From positions 310,001 to 374,000 of the forward strand of contig NC_057006.1 in the NCBI RefSeq assembly GCF_000002595.2: a stretch of DNA of 64,000 nt, read 5' to 3'. Under the pieces are notes generated by a model. It saw only the letters and a list, made by a program, of their open reading frames with translations. It was not told the DNA's origin and did not search any database. Positions 1-9,639 of this stretch are shown in pieces. How positions within the stretch are numbered: position 1 is the first letter of the stretch; every line of letters starts with the position of its first letter. A program made the translations under genes and the position numbers. This stretch comes from Chlamydomonas reinhardtii (Eukaryota > Chlorophyta > Chlorophyceae > Chlamydomonadales > Chlamydomonadaceae).

Positions 1-682
1 CGGCCCCCTCCCCTCGTGCCCTCCCAACAGGCGCTGGCTGGGCAGTGTGGTGGCTCGCTGCTGCGGCATGCACGACCGCCTGCACCTGTCGCTGCCGCCC
101 TCGCCGCTCAAGCTGCCCTCGCTGGCGGCGCACCGCGGCGTGGCGCACTGGGCGCGGCTGTGGCGCCGCAACGCCGTGGCGGTGGCGGCGGGCCGGCGGC
201 GTGTGGCCAGTGGCGGCGTGCACTCGCCCAGCAACGGCATGCGGCGGCCGGAGTCGGCCCTGGTGCGGCGGGTGGGCTCGCCGCGGTCGCCCTCGCCCAC
301 ACAGCAGGGCTACGCGGCAGCGGGGGCAGGGGCCGCCGGTGGCGGGGGCCCAGGCGTGGCGGCGGGGGCGGCGGCGGGAGGGGGAGCAGGAGGGGGTGCA
401 CGGCCAGGGTCTCCCGCTAAGGCACGGCTGGGGTCGGCCGTGGGGAGTAGCAGCGTCAACCGGCGCAGCGCCAACGGGTTGGTGGCCGCCACGGCGGCGG
501 GCGCGGGTGGCGGCAGCGGCGGCGGGGCCATGGCGTCGCCGCGGCCGGCGTCGCCGGGTGCGGCCGGCCTGCCGCGGCCGGCGTCGCCCACCATGCGACC
601 GGGCTCGGCGGCACAGAGGCTGCGTGCGGCCACCGCGGCGGCTGCGGCGGCTACGACTGCGGCTGGGTCTGATGCGGAGTGA
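1..682 (+). CDS. 3' terminal exon of an unrecognised gene
   Basis: The window opens inside this gene. An acceptor (CCCAACAG) ends at position 30, and one frame then runs to a TGA at 680-682. The encoded tail starts RWLGSVVARCCGMHDRLHL, has a basic and Trp-containing stretch (HWARLWRRNAVAVAAGRRR), and then becomes a low-complexity Ala/Gly/Ser/Pro region with repeated SPxR-like motifs (RPASP, GSPRSPSP) that could be phosphorylated. It ends TTAAGSDAE. I recognise no domain in this last exon and give no function. Strand and frame are supported by the acceptor, the continuous frame and a TGTAA signal about 70 bases after the stop. Confidence 0.6.
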   Translation, partial: GPLPSCPPNRRWLGSVVARCCGMHDRLHLSLPPSPLKLPSLAAHRGVAHWARLWRRNAVAVAAGRRRVASGGVHSPSNGMRRPESALVRRVGSPRSPSPTQQGYAAAGAGAAGGGGPGVAAGAAAGGGAGGGARPGSPAKARLGSAVGSSSVNRRSANGLVAATAAGAGGGSGGGAMASPRPASPGAAGLPRPASPTMRPGSAAQRLRAATAAAAAATTAAGSDAE

Positions 683-1341
683 GCAGGAGCTAGGAGGAAG
701 AAGTGAAGCACGTGATGTTGGACTGAGGTAACTTTGAGTGTTATTCATTTGTAAACTTGGGAGTGGAGGGTCTGAGCATGGTGGCTTGGATGGTTGGAGT
801 GAGTGAGTGACACGCTCACACGCAAGGGGGTAAACCTGGGGCACGACGGGTCGGGCGGGGGTGAGGGTTGGGTGTTTTGAGCGTGAAGGGGTGTTGCAAG
901 GACGTGCAGACACTTTTGACCCCTGACTGCCCGCTGACTTAGTGCAAAACGCGGCATCCTTGGACACATGAACTGAAATAGCCGATTCGGGGGAAGCAAG
1001 TCCCCGCAGGGTTCCCCGCCGGGTTGAGTCCGGAGCAGTCGTGGGATGGTGGCCCGAGACGTGTTGCCAAAACGTGGTCAGCGACCGGGTCGTCGAGCCA
1101 CGCTACCACGCGTCGACATGCAATCGCCTGTGTCAATGGGCAATTATAGAGTGCTTTGTATCTTTCCGTGTCTCGGCAGGCGCGGCGACCAGCGGCGAAC
1201 TTGGCAAAGCCGATGAGGGGGCCAATCCTTGCGGGACAACGAGTTTTGGGTGGGTCGGCGTGAGTTCTCCGCCAGGCTGCAGATTCAGGTTAATTTAGAG
1301 GGAAACAGGCTGTGTCAATTAGCGGCAAGCCTCAGGCAAAA
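683..1341. other. Intergenic: 3' UTR of the first gene and CGS1 upstream region
   Basis: No credible coding sequence is seen. The left part holds the 3' UTR and TGTAA of the first gene. The rest, up to the CGS1 ATG, should contain the CGS1 promoter and 5' UTR. No clear TATA box or repeat was noticed. Confidence 0.5.
750..754 (+). terminator. TGTAA poly(A) signal of the first gene
   Basis: TGTAA is the usual volvocine polyadenylation signal. It lies 68 bases after the TGA at 682, so the 3' UTR would be short. Confidence 0.6.
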
Positions 1342-2742
1342 ATGCGCAGTGTTTACTCTCCTGCCGCGGAGATGCCCGCTGGCGTCTCTATGCGGGCGCC
1401 TGTTCCCGCTGCTCTTAGGTCAGCGGCCCGCAGCGGCCTGCACCTGCGCAATGCGTCTTTCCACACGCACCGGCCGAGCGTGGTGGCCCCGGCGGCTGCC
1501 AAGGACCTGGAGCCCACTTCTGCGAGCAGCAACGGAGCCCCCAAGAACAACGGCGTGCAGTTCACTAAGCTGTCGACCACTGCCGTCCACGGCGGCGAGC
1601 GCGGTGGCCGTCCCCGCGTGGCCGACGCGCTGACCACGCCGATTGTTCAAACCTCCACCTATCACTTCCGCAACACTGCGGAGCTGATTGAGTACAATGA
1701 GGGTCGGTTCGATTCGTATGAGTATGGGCGCTATGGCAACCCGACCGCCCAGGCATGCGAGAACAAGATCAAGGCCCTGGAGGGCGCTGAGGACTGCCTG
1801 GTTTCGGCGTCGGGCATGAACGCGGTGACCAGCATGCTGCTGTCGCTGGTGCCGGCGGGCGGCCACATCGTGACCACGTCCGATTGTTACTGGCGCACCC
1901 GCCAGTTCATGCAGAACTTCCTGCCCAAGATGAACATCGGCGTCAGCGTGATTAAGCCCAACGATCTGGAGGCTCTGCAGGAGGCGCTGGACAAGCACAG
2001 CGTGACGCTGTTCTTCTCGGAGTCGCCCACCAACCCCTACCTGCGCTGCGTGGACATCCTCGCCATCTCGCGCCTGTGCCACGCCAAGGGCGCCTTCGTG
2101 TGCGTCGACTCCACCTTCGCCACGCCCATCAACACCCGCGCCCTAGAGCTGGGCGCCGACCTGGTGCTGCACTCGGCCACCAAGTACCTGGCCGGCCACA
2201 ACGACGTGCTGGCCGGCGCGCTGTGCGGCAAGAAGGAGCTGGTGGAGAAGGTGCGCGAGTTCCACCACATCATGGGCGGCGTGGTGGACCCGCACGCCGC
2301 CTACCTGCTGCTGCGCGGCCTCAAGACGCTGGAGCTGCGCGTCACGCGCCACAACGCCAGCGCAATGGAGATCGCGCGGCGGCTGGAGAGCCACCCCAAG
2401 GTGGTCCGCGTCTGGTACCCCGGCCTGGAGTCGCACCCCGACCACGCCATCGCCAAGCGCCAGATGAGCGGCTTCGGCGGCGTGGTGTCGTTCGAGACGC
2501 GCGGCGGTCTGAACGAGTGCATCAGCTTCATCGACAACGTGAAGCTGCCGTACATTGCGCCGTCGCTGGGCGGCGTGGAGTCGTTGATAGAGATGCCGGC
2601 GGTGCAGAGCTACTGGGGCTTTGGACCGGAGCGCCGCGCGCAGATTGGCATCAAGGAGAACCTGATCCGCTTCAGCATCGGCGTGGAGGACGTGGAGGAC
2701 ATCTGGGCCGACCTGGTGCAGGCGCTGGAGTACGTGCCGTAA
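1342..2742 (+). CDS. CGS1: Cystathionine gamma-synthase, plastid precursor
   Basis: PLP enzyme that joins O-phosphohomoserine and cysteine to make cystathionine, the committed step of methionine synthesis in the chloroplast. It is 466 residues in one exon. The first in-frame ATG is at 1342; the open frame extends ten codons further 5' but only to a GTG. Residues 1 to about 65 are rich in Ala, Ser and Arg with few acidic residues, as in a transit peptide. Family motifs follow: YEYGRYGNPT, LVSASGMNAVTSMLLSLVPA, FFSESPTNPYLRCVD, and DLVLHSATKYLAGHNDVLAG, in which Lys281 is the expected Schiff-base lysine. The C-terminus has the family pattern SIGVEDVEDIWADLVQALE. The RRNCSNIGVAQ-type MTO1 segment that controls the Arabidopsis mRNA is not visible in the N-terminal region. 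An intron-free gene is unusual in this window. Confidence 0.95.
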   Translation: MRSVYSPAAEMPAGVSMRAPVPAALRSAARSGLHLRNASFHTHRPSVVAPAAAKDLEPTSASSNGAPKNNGVQFTKLSTTAVHGGERGGRPRVADALTTPIVQTSTYHFRNTAELIEYNEGRFDSYEYGRYGNPTAQACENKIKALEGAEDCLVSASGMNAVTSMLLSLVPAGGHIVTTSDCYWRTRQFMQNFLPKMNIGVSVIKPNDLEALQEALDKHSVTLFFSESPTNPYLRCVDILAISRLCHAKGAFVCVDSTFATPINTRALELGADLVLHSATKYLAGHNDVLAGALCGKKELVEKVREFHHIMGGVVDPHAAYLLLRGLKTLELRVTRHNASAMEIARRLESHPKVVRVWYPGLESHPDHAIAKRQMSGFGGVVSFETRGGLNECISFIDNVKLPYIAPSLGGVESLIEMPAVQSYWGFGPERRAQIGIKENLIRFSIGVEDVEDIWADLVQALEYVP

Positions 2743-4125
2743 GGGGCCGGCAGTGCGGCAGCGGCGCAGGCAGAGCGGCGGCGGCGGCGCAGGCGGCGTA
2801 GGCGGCGCAGCAGTGGCATGGCTGGGGGGAGGCAGTTTGCCGGCGTTGCGGAGGCTGCTGCCGAGGCAGGCGCAGTGCGGGGTCTGACAGCAGAGGCAGC
2901 AGCGGCAGGGCGGGGCGGGCGTGGTGAAGCTGTGGCTGGGGGCGGCGGGTAGCAGCAGGGGGCGGCGACGGCGGTTGCTCAGCAGGACTGGCTAGGGCTG
3001 CCGGGGCATCTGCGGTCGCGGCTAGCCGGCTTTGCAGCAGCGGCAGGAAGGCGCACGCGACTGCGGCCGCCGCAGTTGCGGCCAGGCTGCTGGAAGTGCG
3101 CGTGCGCTCCGGCGGTGGCGCGAGCGGCTGTGGACAGCACGTCCGGGGTCAGCCGGCATACGCAGCTAACCGTAAGCAACGGGGTCTGCTGCAAAGCAGG
3201 CGGACGTGGGTTCAGAGCGGCGCTGGACTGGGCGGGTACGGGCCAAGCGTGCGGGCGGGCGCTGCGGGACGACCGGTTGACCTGGTGCCTGCGTCGCGTC
3301 ATGACATTTGATTGAGGGGCTTTTGACGGTAGGCAGCGTAAATGTGTGAGTATGCGTGTGCACAATTGGCCATTTGGACTCCAAATTTTGCCAGATGCGG
3401 CGGTGCTGCATGTGGGGTAGTTGCGCGGGGCCATGTATGATGTGGCGTCTCCGCACACGAGTTGTTGACTTGGTACGTATCACAGGCGGACTGGGGACAC
3501 GTATGCGGGTCGCGCGCTATCGGGGAGCTTGAACCAGCGGCAGGGAAAGCAGCAGCAGTGTGTGCCCCATGCAGCTATGTACGGCATGCGGCGCAGTGTC
3601 GGAACGGCTTGCATGCACATCTTGAGTATGTATTTGGGGCCACAGAAGGTATAGACGGCAGCAGGTGCGCGTGTGTTTTGTATGCGTGATCGTGTGTTGT
3701 GCGTTTGCAGCGTCGCGCACTGTACATCAGATATCAAGGGCGCTGCCGTGCGCTCGTGAGGTAGTGGGTAAAGAACAAACGAATGACTGAACAAGTGGGC
3801 GTCGCGGACTGTGCGGAAGTGTGCGGCGGCAGGGCTCAGACGCGTGGCCGGCCCTTTGATGTCCTAGATACGTCAATTCGGGTTCCGGCTGCAGGGTTGG
3901 AGGAACGCAGGGCGAATATATATTTCCGCGCCCCCCAAAGCCGTTTGCTGTCTGATCGTAACGTTGAAGGGGCGGAGGCCGAAGCAGTGTACACGAATTA
4001 CATCATTCGTGGCTTGCAAGGCAGTCGCTAGGAGGCGGGTGTGTGGTGCGAGGAGTTGCGCGTGTGGTCGCAAGGCGGGCGGAGTAGAGCGGCACCACCA
4101 GGCGGGTGCGGGCCGCCCCGGTGCG

Positions 4126-4130
4126 TGTAA
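4126..4130 (+). terminator. Candidate TGTAA poly(A) signal for CGS1
   Basis: This is the first TGTAA I found downstream of CGS1, implying a 3' UTR near 1.4 kb. Later TGTAA copies at 5768 and 6099 are alternatives. Confidence 0.35.
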
Positions 4131-4427
4131 TGACTGCGTAGGTGTGTGTTTTGTGCGCATGTCTTCGTCACGCAGCGGGCGGGCTTTCTTGGGAAGGGGA
4201 AGGGCGTAGGGGTTTGTCCTGGTATGGGAGGGAGGCAGGGGTTGGGTGGTCAGCGATCAAGGCCACAGCAATGGGGGGGTGTAGGGACAAGGGGTGGTAG
4301 GGCGTGAACAGACCAGCAAACGGCACAAAAAAGGGGTGTTGTGATCGTTCCAGACATTCTATCGTGCATTGTGATACCGTAACGAAATGTCATCTGTTCA
4401 CATGAACTAAGCGTACTCACATGGGCG

Positions 4428-4602
4428 TGTGATGGGACAGTGGCAAGGCAAGTTGATGAAGTCCCGTAGGGTGCAGCTGATTCCCAGAACCCAACAAATG
4501 GCATACAATTGGCAGCGGCAGGGCAAGAGTGCGCGGCTGGTCGAACGCCGGAGTTACTGTACCGACGAGTTGCTGGCTGGCTGGAAGTTTGCTGACGCGC
4601 AT
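4428..4602 (+). repeat. Dispersed repeat family E, copy 1
   Basis: About 175 bases resembling 19704-19873. Shared blocks in the same order include GTGATGG-ACA-GGCAAGG, AGTCCCG, GTTACTGTACCGACG, a GGCTGGC/AGCTGGC block and TTGCTGACGCGCA. The copies are diverged in between. No coding capacity is seen; a non-autonomous element is likely but its termini are undefined. Confidence 0.5.
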
Positions 4603-5794
4603 TCCTCACGCTCCGGGCGCCCGGCCAGGCGATAGCACCACACAGACACACCGCAACGCCACACTCGCGAGGCAGAGCCGCATCGCACCTGCAGGAAGGT
4701 GACAGCGTACTCACATGGGCGGCGTGTCTTGTACTGTCAGCCCGGGGGGCGGGGGCGATACGGGGGCTGGCAGCAAGGGGCGGAAGCACATGCCTCCAGG
4801 CTCCAGGGCTCAGTGCGGGATTGCAACTTGGGGTGCTGCGCAGCCGCCAGCTGCCGCAAAGCAGCATACCGCTGTTGGATTGCACACGCAACAGGACAGG
4901 GTGTTGGCTCAGGCGCTGTGCGACATGTCGTGACTATAGGAGCGTGTGGGGGATGGAGGGTTGGGGTTTGGTGCCGCATGGGTCGGGATGTGCGGCAGTT
5001 CCACATTCCCGCCCGCCCGGCCCGCGGCCCAGCCGGTGAAGGACGTGCCTTAGCTTGCCGCCCTGTCTGCCCTAGTGCCCTGCCTGCCTGGCCTGAAATG
5101 CTTGCCCATCGCCCCATCCAATCCAATCCATCAGTTATCCGTTCTGTTCCGGTCTTCCCGACTCTGACCGTTGACGTGGGCTCGCCTCCACCTGTGGCCT
5201 GCTGCACGGTGAGGCCCTGGTGGCACAGGGTCACAGGGAGCTCTGATGGCGTTTACATTGTGCACTGCTGCCGTTTACGGGGCTCAGGCGGCGCAATGCT
5301 GGCCAGTCAACCGGTTGACTCGGCGCAGTGGCTGCCCTGTCAGGTCGGTGTCGAACACCAAGCGGTGCGTGCACTGCGGCATACCGCGCCTTTACCCTCA
5401 GTTGCCTCTTCCACGACCGTAACTGTTCATTCGGGCTGTGTTGGGCCCGCTGTCAGCGCAACACGGCACACAGCAGAGACAAAGCAAACTTCGTATGAGT
5501 GCAGCCAGACAGCTGACAGGTGGATCTACGTTTCCTTGATACAATATATGTAGTTGCGTCTCAAGATACAAGCTGGAATGCAGTCAGCACGAAAGCAGCA
5601 CCAGAAGCCTCGCTTGCTCATCCCCCCGTGGTCGATTCGGCGATTCCCGCCCTTTCCCGCTGGCCGCGGACATCACCGCTTCTCCCGAGGACGCCACACC
5701 CTCCGCGGCGGCATGTACAGCCTGCATTGTGCTTCTCACCCACGTGGCCATGCGACAACTGGGTATCTGTAACTGCCCGCTCCCCGGTCACAGA

Positions 5795-5845
5795 ATGCAC
5801 GCTCCGGCTTTAATGCACGCTCCGGCTTTAAGACCCCGGCTTTAA
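5795..5845 (+). repeat. Short tandem duplication
   Basis: A 19-base unit, AATGCACGCTCCGGCTTTA, occurs twice head to tail and is followed by a partial copy ending CCCGGCTTTAAG. No function is apparent. Confidence 0.6.
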
Positions 5846-6222
5846 GCCCCATACGGTACAGCACCCTACGTCTCTCCTCCGGCGAGGACCCACATCCTGG
5901 GTGGCCTTCTACTACGGCTAGCCGGTGCGTGACGTGGCATAGCTTGCCGCCCCGTCTGCACTGTGGCAAACATCCATGAGACCATGACACAAGTCCCGCT
6001 TCGAAAGAATTACAATGGAGTCAGCGCATGCAATCTGTCAAAGGCCGTCCAATCACCATGCGCGTTGCATCTCGAACAGCTTACGGTTTGCACCCCACTG
6101 TAAAGCCTTGGAGCCTTTGCACACCAGGTATTCCATTCTCTGTGGGGCTTGCCACGGCTACCCGGGCACCTGCCATTCTGCAAAGCAGTGAGCCCGCGCC
6201 CCCGCCGAAGTACAATACCATC

Positions 6223-6233
6223 TTACAATTACA
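6223..6233 (-). terminator. Two overlapping-range TTACA (TGTAA) signals for the PP28-like gene
   Basis: TTACA at 6223-6227 and 6229-6233 reads TGTAA on the minus strand, about 560 bases after the stop at 6787. This fits the end of the PP28-like transcript. Confidence 0.5.
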
Positions 6234-6786
6234 TCGCGGTGGCGGGAACAAGCAAGCCAGGAAGCTCCAACCGCGGCGGCGACCGCAGCGCACGCCTACT
6301 GACACTCACCACCCGCCCGCTTTGCTCGACGCAGCTCGCCATCTGCCCCTACACATCCAGCTTGACTACTGCGACACGGCCCAGCCTCCCCAGCTCCTCG
6401 CCACTGCTCCTCCTGCAGCTGCTGCTACTGCTGGGTGGGGCTTACGCGGCCACGCCGCCCCCTCACTTGGCCTTGCTGGGGTGGTCCGTGGGCACGCTGC
6501 CAGGCCTGCAGGGCGTAGCAGCGGGGCGTGGTGCAGGTGAGGTCACGCAGTTGCTCCAGTTGTCGGTGCGAAGTTGTTCTCAGGCAAGCACACTACCCGC
6601 CCACCCCGCCACCACCTACCAAAGCACCAACACCAAAACATTCACATGCAAGTCGCCGCAGCCTAGCCTAACCCTCGCGACAACACGGCCGTAGCTAGCT
6701 CGCCGCCTTCCCATCCCCGCCTTGCCGCTGTCGAGGGACGGGGCGGCACGGCTGCCACCCCAGCACCCCCAGCTCCCAGCCCCCAC

Positions 6787-8653
6787 TCACGGCCTGTTGG
6801 TGTCGGAAACGGGCGCATAGCGGTCCCAGCCCTCCGTGGCTATCCGCTTCAGCCGGTCGTCCTCACTGCGGTGGGTGCCAGAGGCGAGAGGGAGGGCGTT
6901 CGTGAGGCAACAGACAACAGAAAGGGAACGTACAGCGAGGAGGACCAGAGCAGGGGCAGTGCGGGTAGACGGGGGGAGCCAGCGGCAGTAGGCGCCTCCA
7001 CAAAATACCGCCGTTCACCAGCTCCCTCTTTTCCTCCTCCCCTCCCCTCCCCTCCTCTCCTCCCCCCGCCCTCCCTCCTGCCCCCCCCCCCCCCGCTCCT
7101 CCCTCTCCCCGCCCTCCTTACGCCTGCGGCCGACCCTCCCTCCCTCTTCCTCTACCCCCCCTCTTCACGCCTCCCTCCCTCACCGCTTCTTCTTGATCAG
7201 CTCCAGGCGCTCCAGGTCCTTGCGGATCTGCTCCTCAGTGCGCGGCTCCTCCACAGGGGCCCTGCACGGACAGGGGCGATGCGGACGGGGGCGGCGCGGA
7301 CGGGGCGGGCACAGGGGGGCAGCAGGCTCAGCAGGAGCGAAGGGGTCGGCGGGAACAGATGGTGGGTGGGCGGGCAGTGGGCGGCGGCAGGTGCACCGGG
7401 CGCTGTGAACGCAGGGCGGCAGGGAGCTGTAAGTTGAGGGGTAGGAAGACGTGTCACTGGGTGTCGCTACTAGAAGCATCACAGCCTCCGGTTTACTGGG
7501 CGGCAGCGTAGGGACTGGAGTCAGCACACAGCCCATGGCGCCGGGGCACGCCCCGCGTCACGTCACGACACCCCATGCCCCACCCCGCCCCGCCTGACGG
7601 CCGGCGCTGTGTGGCTGCTGCCCCTGGCGGCCTGGTTGCCTGCGCCTGCATGGTCAGGCGCGCTGGCCCGTGTGTCCGCCCCTGTGTCCAGCCCAGCCTG
7701 GCGCCTGGGCCCTGGCACTGCTCCGTCTGACTGACACCTTACCCAGACGGCTGGCTGCGACTGCAGGCCACCTCGCCGGCGCCGCCCACCTGGCTCGCGA
7801 CCCCAAACCCAGGAGGCTCGGCTAAACACGACAGCGCTGCCGCTCCTGAACCAGCACGTCAGACCCGCACACTCATAGCGTGCGGCCTGTCACACGCCCA
7901 CGCACGCTGGCACACGCCCGATGCACCAACACAGAGACACATGCTCGCGCGCGCTCACTTCTTGCGCGGGGGTGCGGCGCGCAGGTACTCGGGCGTGGGG
8001 TCGTCATCGCTGTCGCTGTCGTCGTCGTCATCCTCCTCCTCGCTGTCACTGGGCGGCATCTTGCCCGCGGTCTTGCTCTGGCCGCCCTCGGGCTTCGCCT
8101 CGGCGGCCGCGGGCTTGGCGGCGGCGGGGGCGGCGGCGGCGCCCGCCTCGCCCTCCTCTTCCTCGCTGTCGCTAGGGGGCAGCATGCCTACGTTGGCTCG
8201 CTGCCCACCTGAGGGAGGCGGGTGCGAGGAGCACGGCGTGTGTGGTGCTGGTGCGTGGGAATGGCGCAACGCGTCCGGGCACGGCAATCGGCTGGCCGGG
8301 GTAGGGGGAGCCCGGTGCGCCGCGATGTGCCCCGTCAAAGCTGGCGTGCTGGTGCCCGTCACGGGCCCGCGACCGGGCCGCGACCCAGCGCGGCCTGGCA
8401 AGCCGTAAGAGCGCGAGGGTTGCCTGGTCCAACCCTCCAGCTTCGCATGATGGAGCCAGCATGTTCAAAGTTGTTGCGCGCCGTCGCCCCGCAGCCCGAA
8501 ACAGCTTGGAATTCCGCAGCCAAGATCTGCATGCTTACCGAGACCGCGCTGAGCCGGGACCTCCTCCTCCTCAGAGCCATCCTCCTCCTCTTCGGCACCT
8601 TTCCGAGGCCCACGGCCCTTGTGGCTGTACTTGCCGCCTCTGGACTTGCCCAT
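6787..8653 (-). CDS. Acidic phosphoprotein, PP28/PDAP1 (HASPP28) family-like
   Basis: Four exons, read downward: 8653-8539, 8208-7959, 7261-7184, 6865-6787; 173 residues, all GT-AG. The N-terminus MGKSRGGKYSHKGRGPRK is Gly/Lys-rich as in PDAP1 proteins. The middle has long acidic serine runs (PPSDSEEEE twice) typical of casein-kinase-2 substrates. The C-terminal part contains RTEEQIRKDLERLELIKKKR, which matches the KTEQARKDLERLALIRK block of plant PP28 proteins, then ends GWDRYAPVSDTNRP. The LSRREREE segment of the classical domain is missing, so membership is likely rather than certain. The family is poorly understood; a cytosolic or RNA-linked phosphoprotein is possible. Transcription is divergent from the ClpT gene, with 251 bases between the two ATGs. 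Confidence 0.65.
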
Positions 8654-8904
8654 GTCGTCAAGAACACACGCGGGGATACTCTAATTTGTTAAGTGATGAT
8701 GGCAGGGATGCGCCAAACTCCAAAAATATACCAAGCTTGGCCTGGCAATGCGGGGCAGGGGCAAATTTTAATCGCCGGCCGACTCATGCGCGCGTGTGAG
8801 CAACTAGGGCTGGCCTGCCCTACTTTGTTAATTGTTTTGCTCCCCAATGTACTGATATCGACTGCTTAGCCCAGATCATCTGAATTTGCGTCAAAAGCAC
8901 AGCT
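8654..8904. promoter_or_regulatory. Short bidirectional promoter, PP28-like / ClpT-like
   Basis: Only 251 bases separate the two divergent start codons. Both 5' UTRs and both core promoters must fit here. An AT-rich AAAAATATACC at about 8721-8731 reads as a TATATTTTT-like box on the minus strand, about 70 bases before the PP28-like ATG. Confidence 0.5.
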
Positions 8905-9639
8905 ATGCAAGCCCTCCAAGCATCCCGGCTCACCGGGCAAGCTCGCCCCTGCTCCTCTAGCGTAGTTCCCCGCTGCTCATCTCTACATGTGTCTCGGCCT
9001 ATCAGCAGCGGCGTGTCTAGCAGCCAGGAGCTCTCCTCCCGCAGCAGTGCCCCGGCAACCAAGTCTTGGCGCAGCTCAGGGAGAGTGATCACCCGCGCCA
9101 CGGCCACCGCTGCTCCCTCGGAGCTTGATGATGTTGGTGTGAGCGCAGCGGCAGAGTCCATTATTCAGTATGCCATCAATTTTGCTCGGGCATCCGAGAC
9201 CTACGAGGTGCACTCGTGGATGGTGCTAATGGGCATTCTAAAGTACGAGACCTGCACGGCAGCAAAGATCCTGAAGTCGCTGGGGCTTGAAGACCTTTAC
9301 GGTGCCTGGAACGAGGTGCTGTGGGCCCTGAACGTCTGCGACGGCCTGCAGCCCCGCAGCTTTGTCACGGACATTAAGTTCGCGGACCGGGCGTTTAAGG
9401 TGATCACGGCGGCATCGGACTTTGCGGTCTGGCACGGCAAGGACAAGATGTATTCGGAGGACGTGCTCATGGCGCTCGCTGCGGGCGGTGTGCTGGAGGA
9501 CCTGTTCCCCGACCTGAACCTATCGTTCGAGCGGGTGCGCAAGGCGGTGGAGAAGGAGTCAGGGCGGCGCTACCAGCTGCCGGACGAGACGGAGGAGGCG
9601 GGGCCGCTGAAGAGCGAGGACGACGTGTCGTTCCTCTAA
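8905..9639 (+). CDS. CLPT: ClpT-like plastid Clp protease accessory protein (Clp N-domain)
   Basis: Intron-free gene of 244 residues. The first about 70 residues are Ser/Arg/Ala-rich with almost no acidic residues (SSSVVPRCSSLHVSRPISSG), a good chloroplast transit peptide. The remainder resembles the helical Clp N-terminal repeat found in ClpC/ClpB and in the small stromal ClpT subunits that dock on the ClpP/R core: ESIIQYAINFARASETYEVH, then HSWMVLMGILKYETCTAAKI, LKSLGLEDLYGAWNEVLWAL, and MYSEDVLMALAAGGVLEDLF. There is no AAA+ module, so it is not a chaperone. Chlamydomonas has CLPT3 and CLPT4; I cannot decide which this is. It ends in an acidic tail (SEDDVSFL). Confidence 0.75.
   Translation: MQALQASRLTGQARPCSSSVVPRCSSLHVSRPISSGVSSSQELSSRSSAPATKSWRSSGRVITRATATAAPSELDDVGVSAAAESIIQYAINFARASETYEVHSWMVLMGILKYETCTAAKILKSLGLEDLYGAWNEVLWALNVCDGLQPRSFVTDIKFADRAFKVITAASDFAVWHGKDKMYSEDVLMALAAGGVLEDLFPDLNLSFERVRKAVEKESGRRYQLPDETEEAGPLKSEDDVSFL

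Larger units (their letters stand above)
2743..6786. other. 4 kb intergenic stretch between convergent CGS1 and the PP28-like gene
   Basis: I see no gene here. Open frames on both strands (for example 4250-4891 and 6149-6694) lack domains, introns or conserved motifs. The left part should be CGS1 3' UTR; the right part holds the PP28-like 3' UTR with TTACA signals near 6223. A copy of a dispersed repeat lies at 4428-4602. A short tandem duplication (AATGCACGCTCCGGCTTTA twice, then a partial third) lies near 5795-5845. Confidence 0.5.

Noticed and set aside
1312-1341. A ten-codon N-terminal extension of CGS1
   Set aside because: It would start at GTG; the first ATG in frame is at 1342 and begins a good transit peptide.
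4250-5553. Several 200-280 residue frames on both strands
   Set aside because: Mixed composition with no recognisable domain; they overlap each other and a dispersed repeat.
6149-6694. Possible secreted protein (LLLLQLLLLLGGAYAA)
   Set aside because: Lies in a 3' UTR region, no conserved domain and no nearby splice or start support; the leucine run is from CTG-like repeats.
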